This document shows positions 52,301 to 59,718 of a stretch of 64,000 nucleotides of DNA, piece after piece (within the stretch, counting starts at the first letter, position 1; each line of letters begins with the position of its first letter). The stretch comes from NIOZ-UU13 sp041862635 (GTDB taxonomy: Bacteria; Planctomycetota; Phycisphaerae; Sedimentisphaerales; Anaerobacaceae), in the NCBI GenBank assembly GCA_041862635.1, contig JBGVTO010000195.1, positions 1 to 64,000 on the forward strand, written 5' to 3'. A model generated the notes under the pieces. That model made no database searches and was not told the origin of the DNA. It saw only the letters and a list, made by a program, of their open reading frames with translations. The translations under genes were made by a program, and so were the position numbers.

Positions 52301-52463
52301 TGTCGTCATCTTCGGCCTCGGCTTTGCTACGGTCCTGACGCTCATCGTAGCTCCCTCGCTCTACGTTATGCTCAGTCGCCTCTCACTCTGGCTGGGCTTC
52401 AAAGAGATGGAAGCCACGGAAAAATCCGTGACAGGGCAAAAACCGGTCACAGCCACCGCTTAA
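49323..52463 (+). CDS. RND-family efflux permease
   Basis: A 1046-residue inner-membrane proton-driven pump. The family layout is complete: N-terminal helix, two large periplasmic loops, twelve membrane helices. VLGMLVDNAIVIVENIYRHIQLG in TM4 has the proton-relay Asp; GAREVALPVTTSTFTTVCAFLPLMFWPG and IGVISLAGVVVNNAIVLLAY are typical. The substrate is not predictable; relatives export drugs, metals or lipids. Codons are rich in final C/G compared with neighbours, as in the adaptor, so the pair may have been acquired together. Confidence 0.94.
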   Translation: MLITDIAIRNRTTVVVLGLIIILMGGYSYLSLPREAFPDIPIPHIMVTTMYEGVSPEDIETSVTMKIEKELNGIRGVKEIRSSSAEGLSMIDVEFTPDVQSDVALQRVRDRVDIAKGELPMDAEEPVIKEINLAEFPIMLVSISGDVSPVQLKEIADTLQDTLEAVPGVLKVDVLGALEPEIRLEFDPDRLASYNLMIPEILALIPSENVNISAGGLETQGTKFNVRIPAELVTAEEVDHLLLTVRDGKPIYLSDVANVRATFKDRTSYSRLNGSGNVTLSIQKRVGANVVHIADYIRAIIDKAQQQVPGAVKFDITFDMSKYIRDMVADLENNILAALILVSGVLLLFLGWRPSTIVALIIPLSMLIAFFLIQMLGYTLNMIVLFSLVLVLGMLVDNAIVIVENIYRHIQLGYSRVEAAMLGAREVALPVTTSTFTTVCAFLPLMFWPGIMGDFLKYLPITLSLGLLASLFVALVFSPTICSVWAGRSPKPRQKDHWFIRGYRRLQRAGLENPALTLFLAVCLLFGLVTLYAKIGKGTEFFPQGDPERAVIDLRTPQGTNIRETDRLVRLIEDRIEPYEPWIEDIVTNVGSSGGGLDIVGSAGGPHLANISLIFYDFAVRERPSMEIIAGIRQAIADIPGAEIKVERQRDGPPTGAPITVRLIGEDFSMLERLSDQARRTIADVPNIVNLRSDLEATRPELAFTVNRRVAMLLGVNTATVGNFLKMAIFGTNVGTYRQYNDEYDITVRLPLADRVDIDDLYRLKIPNLSGNSVPVSSLGRFEYQGGFGTINRVNQKRVVTITADAEGRLSSEVLKDVQKRLQEFELPAGYEIEYAGEKETEDESRAFLGKAFAIAILLIILVLVIQFNSLKVPFVIITTVLLSLIGALTGLLICGLPFGIIMTGIGVISLAGVVVNNAIVLLAYTRQLQQRGMDLISAAAEAGVIRLRPVLLTAITTIIGLIPMATGIAYDFHTFTWATKSESSQWWRNMAVVVIFGLGFATVLTLIVAPSLYVMLSRLSLWLGFKEMEATEKSVTGQKPVTATA

Positions 52464-52611
52464 TTGTAGTGACGTCAATATTAAATATCCGGGCTTAAAA
52501 GCATTGCGAATTTTAGCACAGCGGAGTAAAGTAGAATCTCTATTGAAAGAGTCTGCATGACAGCAGGATATTATCTTGTGAACGAACACTATGCCTGTAA
52601 AGGAGCAGACA

Positions 52612-53388
52612 ATGAAGAAGATAGTTGTATTACTGTGGTTGGTGATTCTCACGTCTTGTGTGGGTTGTCGGAGCACCTCTGGTCCGGCTCAGCCGCTCAT
52701 CGGAATTACAAGTGTTTATAAGGTAGATGAGAACAACGGTTCAGCTTCGACTATGGTAGGCTTCACTTATGTGGAGGCCGTTGCTGAGAACGGCGGCGTG
52801 CCGGTAGTGCTGCCGACGGTTACAAATGAAGATATTTTGCAGCGATATGTCCAGGAGCTGGACGGCTTGGTGCTGGTAGGAGGCGATGATATCCCGCCCT
52901 CGGCCTATGGCCAGCAGCCACACGAAACAGTAAAAGTATTACCGATGCAGCGTTACAATTTCGAAAGAAAGTTGATTTCATTATGGCTGAGCAGCGGCAA
53001 ACCAATGCTTGGGGTTTGTCTGGGTATGCAGTTTACAAATGTCGTTTCAGGTGGCTCGCTCATACAGGACATCCCTTCGCAGGTGGGAACAGAGGTGGCG
53101 CATCGCCGAAAGTACCATCGTGTGCGGATTGAGCCGGGTAGCTCTTTGGCTGTGCTCCTTGGCGCCGAAGAGGCCATGGTCTATTCAAGCCACCATCAGG
53201 CGGTCGATAAGCTGGGGAAGAAACTAAAGGTCATTGCTCACGCCGAAGATGGTGTCATCGAGGCGATGGAGTCTGTCAACGGTAGATTCGGATTATTTGT
53301 CCAGTGGCATCCGGAAAAAATGGAAGATACCGAGCACCGAAATGCAATCTACGGTGCGTTGATTCGGGCCTGCGCTACGCGAAACTAA
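52612..53388 (+). CDS. Peptidase C26 / gamma-glutamyl hydrolase-like lipoprotein
   Basis: A 258-residue class I glutamine amidotransferase-like protein of the PuuD/gamma-Glu-GABA hydrolase type. The nucleophile elbow is GVCLGMQ and the His-Glu pair is in WHPEKMED. GLVLVGGDDIPPSAYG is typical of the family. Unlike cytosolic PuuD it has a lipoprotein signal (MKKIVVLLWLVILTSC, lipobox LTSC), so it would act in the periplasm, perhaps on gamma-glutamyl amides or peptidoglycan-derived peptides (inference). AGGAG precedes ATG 52612. Confidence 0.85.
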   Translation: MKKIVVLLWLVILTSCVGCRSTSGPAQPLIGITSVYKVDENNGSASTMVGFTYVEAVAENGGVPVVLPTVTNEDILQRYVQELDGLVLVGGDDIPPSAYGQQPHETVKVLPMQRYNFERKLISLWLSSGKPMLGVCLGMQFTNVVSGGSLIQDIPSQVGTEVAHRRKYHRVRIEPGSSLAVLLGAEEAMVYSSHHQAVDKLGKKLKVIAHAEDGVIEAMESVNGRFGLFVQWHPEKMEDTEHRNAIYGALIRACATRN

Positions 53389-53416
53389 TGTTTTCCATAA
53401 AAAAGGTAAAGCAGAA

Positions 53417-54400
53417 GTGGAAATTATAGAAACTAACTCAGACCTTTCGCAATTAGCGAAAATAAAGAAAGGCTGTGTGCTGACCATCGGCAATTTCGAT
53501 GGCGTCCACCTCGGACATCAGGAAATAATCAACGCTGCACGAAAGCTCGCTGACCAAAGGCACTCTGACCTTGTCCTGATGACCTTTGAGCCGCATCCTG
53601 TGGCTATCTTATATCCGGAAAAAGCACCTGGCGTATTAACTCCAATAGTATTGAAAAAACATTTAATCGCCCAATTCGGTGTGGATTGCCTGGTAATTTT
53701 GGAGAGCAGCTATAGGATTTTGAACCTTTCCCCGGAGTCCTTTGTTGATGAATTTCTTCTAAAGTCTGTTCAGCCGGATGTTGTGGTCGAAGGAGAAGAT
53801 TTTAATTTCGGTTACGGCAGAAGTGGTAACGTCCAGATACTAAAGGAGCTGGGACAGAAGTTCAATTTTGAAATCGTTATTGTGCCGGGCAAAGAAATTA
53901 AACTTGCTGATGAACAAAATGCCAGAGTCTCCAGCACCCTGATTCGACATTTGCTGCACAAGGGTAAAGTAGCGGATGCCGCAAAGGCCCTGGGCAGATA
54001 TTATCGACTATCCGGCCAAACCACTCTGGGCAAGGGAAAAGGTCGAAAGTTAGGATTCCCAACGGCCAATATTGACCCCGTTAACCAGATTATACCTGCC
54101 GAGGGCGTCTATGCCGGCTTCGTGGAGATAGCCGACACTGAAGAGCAGCTCTGTGAAAGTAAGAGCAAGCTCCCGGCTGCATTTAGTATCGGAAGAGCAA
54201 AGACTTTCATATCCGACCATCCTTTGCTGGTTGAAGCGCACATACTCGGACAGGACCCGGGTGATTTATACAGCAAACACCTCGCGATGGATTTTGTGGA
54301 CTTTATCAGACACCAGCAAAAGTTTACCTCACCCCAGCAGCTCTCCGCCCAAATCGAAAAAGACTGCAAAAAAACAAAACATATTTTGCAAAACATTTAG
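53417..54400 (+). CDS. ribF: Bifunctional riboflavin kinase / FAD synthetase
   Basis: Makes FMN and FAD from riboflavin. The 327 residues show the nucleotidyltransferase domain first (LTIGNFDGVHLGHQEII at 22-38, EGEDFNFGYGRSGN) and the kinase domain after about residue 190 (LGKGKGRKLGFPTANI, GVYAG). The kinase part ends AMDFVDFIRHQQKF. The start is GTG at 53417, with a modest ribosome-binding site. It lies 28 bp after the C26 protein gene. Confidence 0.93.
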   Translation: MEIIETNSDLSQLAKIKKGCVLTIGNFDGVHLGHQEIINAARKLADQRHSDLVLMTFEPHPVAILYPEKAPGVLTPIVLKKHLIAQFGVDCLVILESSYRILNLSPESFVDEFLLKSVQPDVVVEGEDFNFGYGRSGNVQILKELGQKFNFEIVIVPGKEIKLADEQNARVSSTLIRHLLHKGKVADAAKALGRYYRLSGQTTLGKGKGRKLGFPTANIDPVNQIIPAEGVYAGFVEIADTEEQLCESKSKLPAAFSIGRAKTFISDHPLLVEAHILGQDPGDLYSKHLAMDFVDFIRHQQKFTSPQQLSAQIEKDCKKTKHILQNI

Positions 54401-54468
54401 ACAAACACTCTAACTATAGTATGCAGTATCCTAACGCTACTATTCATCAAAAGTACTGAGAAAATAAG

Positions 54469-55377
54469 ATGAAACTGCCCCCCTCAGCACCTGAATACAT
54501 CCAAGACGAAGAAAAAATCGTCAACTGGCTATCGCAGCTAACCAATCAATCACCAATATCGGTGCGCTCTCGCCTGCAGCAGGAGCGCGACAATCCCGGC
54601 ATCAACGTATCTCGCGCCCTGCACCAATACGGCCTTGAACCTTATAAATGGACCAAAGAATTGACTGAGTTTTATTCCCAGACTGATGCCTTTCTTTACG
54701 AGCTTATCGTATGGAATCTCAACAAACGCAAGCGGCGTATTCGCAGGTGCATAGGAAAATACCTTTATAAAAATCTCGGACCACACCTCGATATTTTAAC
54801 TATCGGCGACGGCCTGGGCGTAGATTCGGTATACCTAACCAGAGCAGGTCACCACGTAACATATTTCGAAACCTCTGCTTATGCACAGGCCTTTGCAATA
54901 AAATTCTTCGCTGACTGCGCCCTGGATATAAAAGTCCTGGACGACCAAAATCAGATACCTCAAAACTCATATGATGTAGTTATATGCCTTGATGTCCTCG
55001 AGCATGTCCCTGACCCTCCTGAATTCGTCAAAACCATCACCAGCTACCTTAAACTCAATGGCCACCTCATTATCCATGCGCCTTTTTATCATATTCATCC
55101 CAGTACTCCAACACATCTAAAATCAAATCGCAAATATAGCGGCAGCCTAAGACTCTTCGAAAGGCACGGACTAAGGCTCGTCGATGGTGAGCTGTCCTGG
55201 GCCCCAATAACTTTGAAAAAAACCCCCAGACGGAAAACTGACCATTCACAGTTTAAACCAAAGCTGTTAGCTGTAAGACTTACTGGGCTGTATCTTGCCC
55301 TGGGACGGTTTACAATTTTACCTTTCCTCTGGGTAAAGTCCTATCAACGTAAAGGCCATCGATGGTTCAATAAGTAA
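54469..55377 (+). CDS. SAM-dependent methyltransferase (class I)
   Basis: A 302-residue protein. The Rossmann core runs from about residue 105: LDILTIGDGLGVDSVYLTRAGHHVTYFE (motif I and II), then DVVICLDVLEHVPDPPEFVKTI (motif IV and post-IV) and LNGHLIIHAPF. The first glycine-rich loop has GDGLG in place of GxGxG. The N-terminal 100 residues are helical and specific. Substrate unknown; the HAPFYHIHPSTPTHL stretch is seen in methyltransferases linked to cell-surface biosynthesis. Confidence 0.82.
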   Translation: MKLPPSAPEYIQDEEKIVNWLSQLTNQSPISVRSRLQQERDNPGINVSRALHQYGLEPYKWTKELTEFYSQTDAFLYELIVWNLNKRKRRIRRCIGKYLYKNLGPHLDILTIGDGLGVDSVYLTRAGHHVTYFETSAYAQAFAIKFFADCALDIKVLDDQNQIPQNSYDVVICLDVLEHVPDPPEFVKTITSYLKLNGHLIIHAPFYHIHPSTPTHLKSNRKYSGSLRLFERHGLRLVDGELSWAPITLKKTPRRKTDHSQFKPKLLAVRLTGLYLALGRFTILPFLWVKSYQRKGHRWFNK

Positions 55378-55524
55378 TCTACAGTCACGATTCCACATCG
55401 CTCACAAATCCAGGATTATTATTATTAGACAACTTTGACACTTTCCGCTAAATTAACAACATCAGACAATTCCTAAATTCAAAACAGTTGCTATGATGTA
55501 CAAAGAGTTTTACAAAGGATTAGA

Positions 55525-55614
55525 ATGATAACAAATGATGATTTTCAAAAAGCAGTCGAGCTACTTATACGAATCGCAAAGTACATTTTAGACATAAAGA
55601 GCACAGAAACATAG
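55525..55614 (+). pseudogene. Duplicated 5' end of the NrnA-like gene
   Basis: The frame reads MITNDDFQKAVELL, close to MVTKNDFQKAVELI at the start of the phosphoesterase gene at 56960, and the preceding AAAGGATT is shared as well. After about 14 codons the match fades and the frame stops after 29 codons. It is a fragment without the rest of the gene. Confidence 0.65.
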
Positions 55615-55634
55615 AAAATGTTAAAAGTAATACA

Positions 55635-56066
55635 ATGGCAGAAGAGCTAAAATTCAGATTTGCCACAGAAAGTGACGTCCCCTGGCTTGCAAAGATGAAT
55701 CAAGAGCTCATTCAGGATGAGGGACATCGCAACAAAATGACATTAGCTGAGCTTGAGCAAAGGATGTCGGATTTCCTTCAAAACGAATATAATGTCGTTA
55801 TTGCCAGCTTAGGTCAGAACGATATCGGCTACGCTTTGTATAGACAGGACCCGGAGTGGTTATATTTAAGGCAGATTTTCATAATAAAGTCAATGAGACA
55901 TAAAGGCTTCGGCCGAAAATTTATAGAATGGCTTAAAAACAATCCATGGAGAGATTGCAAAAGAATCAGAACGGACGTTTTGGTAGATAATATAGTTGGC
56001 ATCGATTTCTGGAAGGCCGTGGGATTTAAAGAATATTGCATTACCCTGGAAATGGAAAGCCAGTAA
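55635..56066 (+). CDS. GNAT-family N-acetyltransferase
   Basis: A 143-residue GNAT fold. The acetyl-CoA loop is SMRHKGFGRKFIEWL, preceded by the beta-4 strand WLYLRQIFII; VLVDNIVGIDFWKAVGFKEYCIT is the usual end. Substrate unknown. It begins 20 bp after the phosphoesterase remnant and ends 12 bp before the dapF-like gene. Confidence 0.88.
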   Translation: MAEELKFRFATESDVPWLAKMNQELIQDEGHRNKMTLAELEQRMSDFLQNEYNVVIASLGQNDIGYALYRQDPEWLYLRQIFIIKSMRHKGFGRKFIEWLKNNPWRDCKRIRTDVLVDNIVGIDFWKAVGFKEYCITLEMESQ

Positions 56067-56078
56067 AAAGAAAAATAT

Positions 56079-56912
56079 ATGAGATTTAGTAAATATCACG
56101 CATTAGGAAATGATTATATCGTCTTAGACCCGGACGAGTTCAAAGAACTAACTAAAAAGCATATTTGCAGACTCTGCCACAGGAATTACGGCCTGGGCTC
56201 GGATGGTATTCTTTTTGGACCAACAGATACAGAACAAGCTGATTTTGCTTTGCGGATATTCAATCCGGATGGGAGTGAAGCAGAAAAAAGCGGCAATGGA
56301 CTGAGAATTTTTGCAAGGTACCTGTGGGACAATGGCAAGGTAGAAAAAGATGAATTTACCATCTTAACTGCCGGCGGAAAAGTAAAAGCCAAGGTTCATA
56401 CCAACAGCCGGAAAGTAACTGTTAATATGGGGCAAGTTAGTTTCGATAGTACCAAAATACCTGTAACCGGAGCACCGCGAGAAGTTATTAACGAAGAAAT
56501 GAAAATCACAGGAAAGATAATAAATTTTACAGCCGCTACCATCGGAAATCCTCATTGTGTGATATTGTGTGATGAGATTTCCAAGGCCCAAACTCGAACA
56601 TTAGGTCCTTTAATCGAAAAGGAGCCGCGTTTTCCAAACAGAACTAATGTTCAGTTTATGAAGGTGCTGGACCGTTCAAACATCAGGATAGAAATATGGG
56701 AAAGGGGTGCCGGATACACATTAGCATCGGGTACCAGTAGCAGTGCTACGGCAGCAGTAGCACGACGTTTAGGTTTGTGCGACTCGAACATAACAGTGCA
56801 TATGCCCGGCGGAGAAATTGACATAGTTGTATCGAATGACTTTTCAATTACAATGACCGGTGCAGTAACAAAGGTGGCCGAGGGTTTGATATCTGAGGAG
56901 ATGTTTATTTGA
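56079..56912 (+). CDS. Diaminopimelate epimerase homologue with Ser at both catalytic Cys positions
   Basis: A 277-residue DapF-fold protein (MRFSKYHALGNDYIVLD, GLGSDGILFG, FNPDGSEAEKSGNGLR, ATIGNPHCVI, ERGAGYTLASGTSS). In proven DapF enzymes two Cys act as acid and base, in EMCGNG-type and ACGTGAC-type motifs. Here both are Ser (Ser71 and Ser217), and no Cys lies next to either. The fold and glycine loops are otherwise intact. It may have a different reaction, such as another amino-acid epimerase or isomerase, or work with Ser. No other lysine-pathway gene is adjacent. I leave the gene symbol empty for this reason. Confidence 0.85.
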   Translation: MRFSKYHALGNDYIVLDPDEFKELTKKHICRLCHRNYGLGSDGILFGPTDTEQADFALRIFNPDGSEAEKSGNGLRIFARYLWDNGKVEKDEFTILTAGGKVKAKVHTNSRKVTVNMGQVSFDSTKIPVTGAPREVINEEMKITGKIINFTAATIGNPHCVILCDEISKAQTRTLGPLIEKEPRFPNRTNVQFMKVLDRSNIRIEIWERGAGYTLASGTSSSATAAVARRLGLCDSNITVHMPGGEIDIVVSNDFSITMTGAVTKVAEGLISEEMFI

Positions 56913-56959
56913 CTTTTTATAACTCTGGCTTTCTGTGGCTAAAAAATAAAAGGATTGAT

Positions 56960-57976
56960 ATGGTAACCAAAAACGATTTTCAAAAAGCCGTTGAGTTAAT
57001 TAACAAATCCGGCAATGTTTTAATTACGACGCATACCAGGCCGGACGGCGATGCTTGCGGCTGTATCTTGGCAATTTCTGATGTGCTGGCTGCTCTCGGT
57101 AAAAAAGCCAAGGCGCTGATGCTCTCGCCGATGCCGGAATGGTACGAGTTTTTATTCGCAGAAAAGGTCCCTGTCCTCGGCGAAGATATCAAGCTCGACC
57201 ACTTGATAGAAGGGCGGTTTGGTGAATTCGATTTGATAATTATTGTCGATACCAACAGCCTCAGCCAGTTGCCCGAATTTGAAAAATTCATAAAGCAAAT
57301 CGATAAACCCGTCCTGATAATCGACCACCACACAACCGCTGACGGCCTTGGCGATGTCGAGCTGGTCAATTCAGATGCAGCCGCCACGGCCTTGATTGTT
57401 TATGATTTGCTAAAATTCGCCAGGTGGTCCATAACCGAAAAAATCGCTGAGGCACTCTTTGTGGCCGTAGCCACCGACACCGGCTGGTTCCAGTTCAGCA
57501 ATACAAACAGCAGAGTGTATCGAAGCTGCGCCGAGCTAATAGACGCCGGCGCGAATCCGGCAGAAATCTACCACAGTTTATACGAAAATTTCTCATACCC
57601 ACGGTTCAAGCTAACGCTTGCTATGCTCAACACGCTCCAGCTGCATCTCGACGGCCGCTTCGCAACGCAGCATATATCGCAGCGGGATTTCCAACAGACC
57701 GGAGCCACATACAAAGACACGGAGAATTTAATCAACGAATGCCAGCGAATAAGCACCGTTGAGGCAGCGGCCTTGTTTGTAGAACTGAAGGATGGCCGAA
57801 TCAGGTGTTCGCTGCGAAGCACAGGCACCGTTGATGTCAGTAAAATCGCCGCCAGGTTCGGAGGAGGAGGACATAAAATGGCTGCCGGCACCTTTCTGCC
57901 AGGCCCTTTGGAAAACGCAAAAAAACTCATTCTTGCTGAAATGACCGAAAAACTCAATTCCTTGAGCTGCAAATAA
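56960..57976 (+). CDS. DHH/DHHA1 phosphoesterase (NrnA-like oligoribonuclease/pAp phosphatase)
   Basis: A 338-residue cytosolic enzyme. The N-terminal DHH domain has THTRPDGDACGC, VDTNS, DHH (IIDHHTT) and the fourth motif VATDTGWFQFSNT; the C-terminal DHHA1 domain ends RFGGGGHKMAAGTFL. Such enzymes trim short RNA to mononucleotides and dephosphorylate pAp; c-di-AMP breakdown is an alternative. ATG 56960 has AAAAGGATT upstream. A longer frame begins in the dapF stop region and is less likely. A copy of its first codons lies at 55525. Confidence 0.88.
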   Translation: MVTKNDFQKAVELINKSGNVLITTHTRPDGDACGCILAISDVLAALGKKAKALMLSPMPEWYEFLFAEKVPVLGEDIKLDHLIEGRFGEFDLIIIVDTNSLSQLPEFEKFIKQIDKPVLIIDHHTTADGLGDVELVNSDAAATALIVYDLLKFARWSITEKIAEALFVAVATDTGWFQFSNTNSRVYRSCAELIDAGANPAEIYHSLYENFSYPRFKLTLAMLNTLQLHLDGRFATQHISQRDFQQTGATYKDTENLINECQRISTVEAAALFVELKDGRIRCSLRSTGTVDVSKIAARFGGGGHKMAAGTFLPGPLENAKKLILAEMTEKLNSLSCK

Positions 57977-57979
57977 CTT

Positions 57980-58567
57980 TTAATTGGGGGGAAAGTAATG
58001 AGGAATCTCACCGGCTTCGTTTTGGCGAAACGTCTCTTTCAGAATAGCCCGTCCCTCTTCGCTGTTGGCCGACACCCATTTCTCATCCTTTACCCTGCGG
58101 ATAAGCCTCCCTTTCCCCCAGATTTCCGCACCGCTGACTCTCAAATCCATAGGCCCAATACTGCTCTTATCTACGTTCGGGTCGGTCGTTTCCAGAAACC
58201 CGATAAAGGTCTCAGTGGTATTTGGCTCGTTACTGTAAGTAAATACATATGCCCTGACACCTGCCGGTTCTCCATTGGCAAGCGGACCCGAAGGAGCCCC
58301 AATCGGCGGTACTTGCCCCTTTCGTGCAACAAAAAGCCTTCTGTGCTTCAGGTCATAGTACCAGTCCTTCTCGTAATTCTCAACTTCGACAACCTTTTTC
58401 GGCAGCGTTAGCCATATTCCAAACACTATCAAACCAACCACCAGGACCGCGCTCACGCCAATAACCAGCTTGGGGCTCCGGCTAAGCCATTCCCGTATCG
58501 CCAGGCGCTCCCACCGTTCTTTAATCTCGTATTTCAGATATCCAAAATCAGGCATCCTCGAATCCAT
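57980..58567 (-). CDS. Single-pass membrane protein, unknown
   Basis: A 195-residue protein. Residues 1-32 are cytoplasmic and charged, residues 33-52 a membrane helix (LVIGVSAVLVVGLIVFGIWL), and the rest extracellular with no family I know (KDWYYDLKHRRLFVARKGQVPP near the helix). It converges on the phosphoesterase gene with 3 bp between the stops. No partner gene is on its strand. Confidence 0.7.
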   Translation of the reverse strand: MDSRMPDFGYLKYEIKERWERLAIREWLSRSPKLVIGVSAVLVVGLIVFGIWLTLPKKVVEVENYEKDWYYDLKHRRLFVARKGQVPPIGAPSGPLANGEPAGVRAYVFTYSNEPNTTETFIGFLETTDPNVDKSSIGPMDLRVSGAEIWGKGRLIRRVKDEKWVSANSEEGRAILKETFRQNEAGEIPHYFPPN

Positions 58568-58648
58568 CCAGACACTTTATAAAAATCCTGCGCCGTGATA
58601 TCCCCACGTAAGAAAAAAAATTCTAATTGCTCGGTTGAAAAGACCCTA

Positions 58649-58767
58649 TGTCATTTCGACCGGAGCCCCGCACTAATTGTCTCTCACCAGCTATAAGTCA
58701 CTGGACATCAACATTCAAACCGTGCCTTAACACAATTGGTGCGGAGCGAAGTGGAGAAATCTGTTAC
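58649..58767. repeat. GTCATTTCGA composite REP with long inner hairpin
   Basis: Outer words GTCATTTCGACCGGAG and GCGAAGTGGAGAAATCTG enclose a hairpin CCGCACTAATTGT (near 58667) with ACAATTGGTGCGG (near 58731), related to the inner hairpin at 34882 but with a longer loop. The 550-bp gap 58568-59117 holds no gene. Confidence 0.65.
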
Positions 58768-59117
58768 ACAATTTCTCCCTCGTTACTCACTTCAGCATTC
58801 TTTCTTTTTGTTATATACTCTAAATCAACTTTACCTGTAAAGCAATACTTGAAATTAGTCAACTTTACTCTGAAACCCGAATAGAAAAAGCATATGGTTT
58901 TAGCTAAGAATACTTTGGGTCAAAAGACCCGAGCGCACCCGAAGATAAACCTAATGTAGTGATGGCGAGAAGAAAATGTCGCCCTTTTAAGGCGTGTAAA
59001 AACTCATTATTGGTCCAAAAGCCGCGGTTTTTTCGGCTATTTTTAATAAAGTCAAACCTCAAATCTGTCGATTCGCAAATCATTAAACAAAAGTAGGAAA
59101 TTTTAGGGGCGTTGATA

Positions 59118-59504
59118 ATGCACAAGCCAAATGAGCGAAGAACAGAACAAAGATTGCGTTATTCATCGCCGGTCTGGTTTGGCGAGTATCCCAAAGAGAC
59201 ACTTGCACAGGGACAGATGGTTGATATTTCCAGCAGGGGCGCTGCGTTTATTACCTACGCCCACGATAGTTGTCCCTCTTTCGGCCAACATATAATCGCT
59301 CGTTTCAGGGTTCCCAATTATCACCCGGATCATTCCTTTGATATGGTAAATTTTACCCGTTCAGCTCATGTCTGCCGGGTTGACAAAGTATATAGCTATT
59401 GGCGCCGTGTTGCCGTTCAGTTCGCTGAACCATTGCCTTTCAAGCCCGGCGAAAAAAATGCTAATGAATCCTACATACTAACACAAAACGTTCCGGGGCC
59501 GTAA
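59118..59504 (+). CDS. PilZ-domain protein (c-di-GMP binding)
   Basis: A 128-residue PilZ domain. The two binding motifs are RRTEQRLRY near the N-terminus (R-x3-R) and DISSRGAAF (D-x-S-x-x-G), the pattern for cyclic di-GMP. The barrel continues to RRVAVQF. It probably modulates a secretion or motility protein on binding the nucleotide. ATG 59118 is taken over a TTG two codons before. No GGDEF or EAL gene is in the window. Confidence 0.85.
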   Translation: MHKPNERRTEQRLRYSSPVWFGEYPKETLAQGQMVDISSRGAAFITYAHDSCPSFGQHIIARFRVPNYHPDHSFDMVNFTRSAHVCRVDKVYSYWRRVAVQFAEPLPFKPGEKNANESYILTQNVPGP

Positions 59505-59529
59505 CTTGTTCGATATAAAGACCGCTCAT

Positions 59530-59620
59530 TTTCTTTCAATTTAAAGCACCTCACTGGCCATTAAACGAAGAGCTCGTCTTCAGGGGTATCATTTTAAGAC
59601 CTATTTTCAGAAATCGGCAG
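59530..59620 (+). repeat. Intergenic box repeat, copy C
   Basis: TTTCTTTCAATTTAAAGCAC, then CTCACTGGCCATTAAACGA and AGAGCTCGTCTTCAGGGG, match copies A and B. It is upstream of the dockerin protein gene at 59719, about 100 bp away. Confidence 0.6.
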
Positions 59621-59718
59621 AAGAGCATTTTTTCTGAAGCCCTACTTTTTTTCCTGGACGGCCGGAGCTAATACGCTAAAATGCAGGTAAGCAATTTTAA
59701 TCATAGGAGGATGGCATT

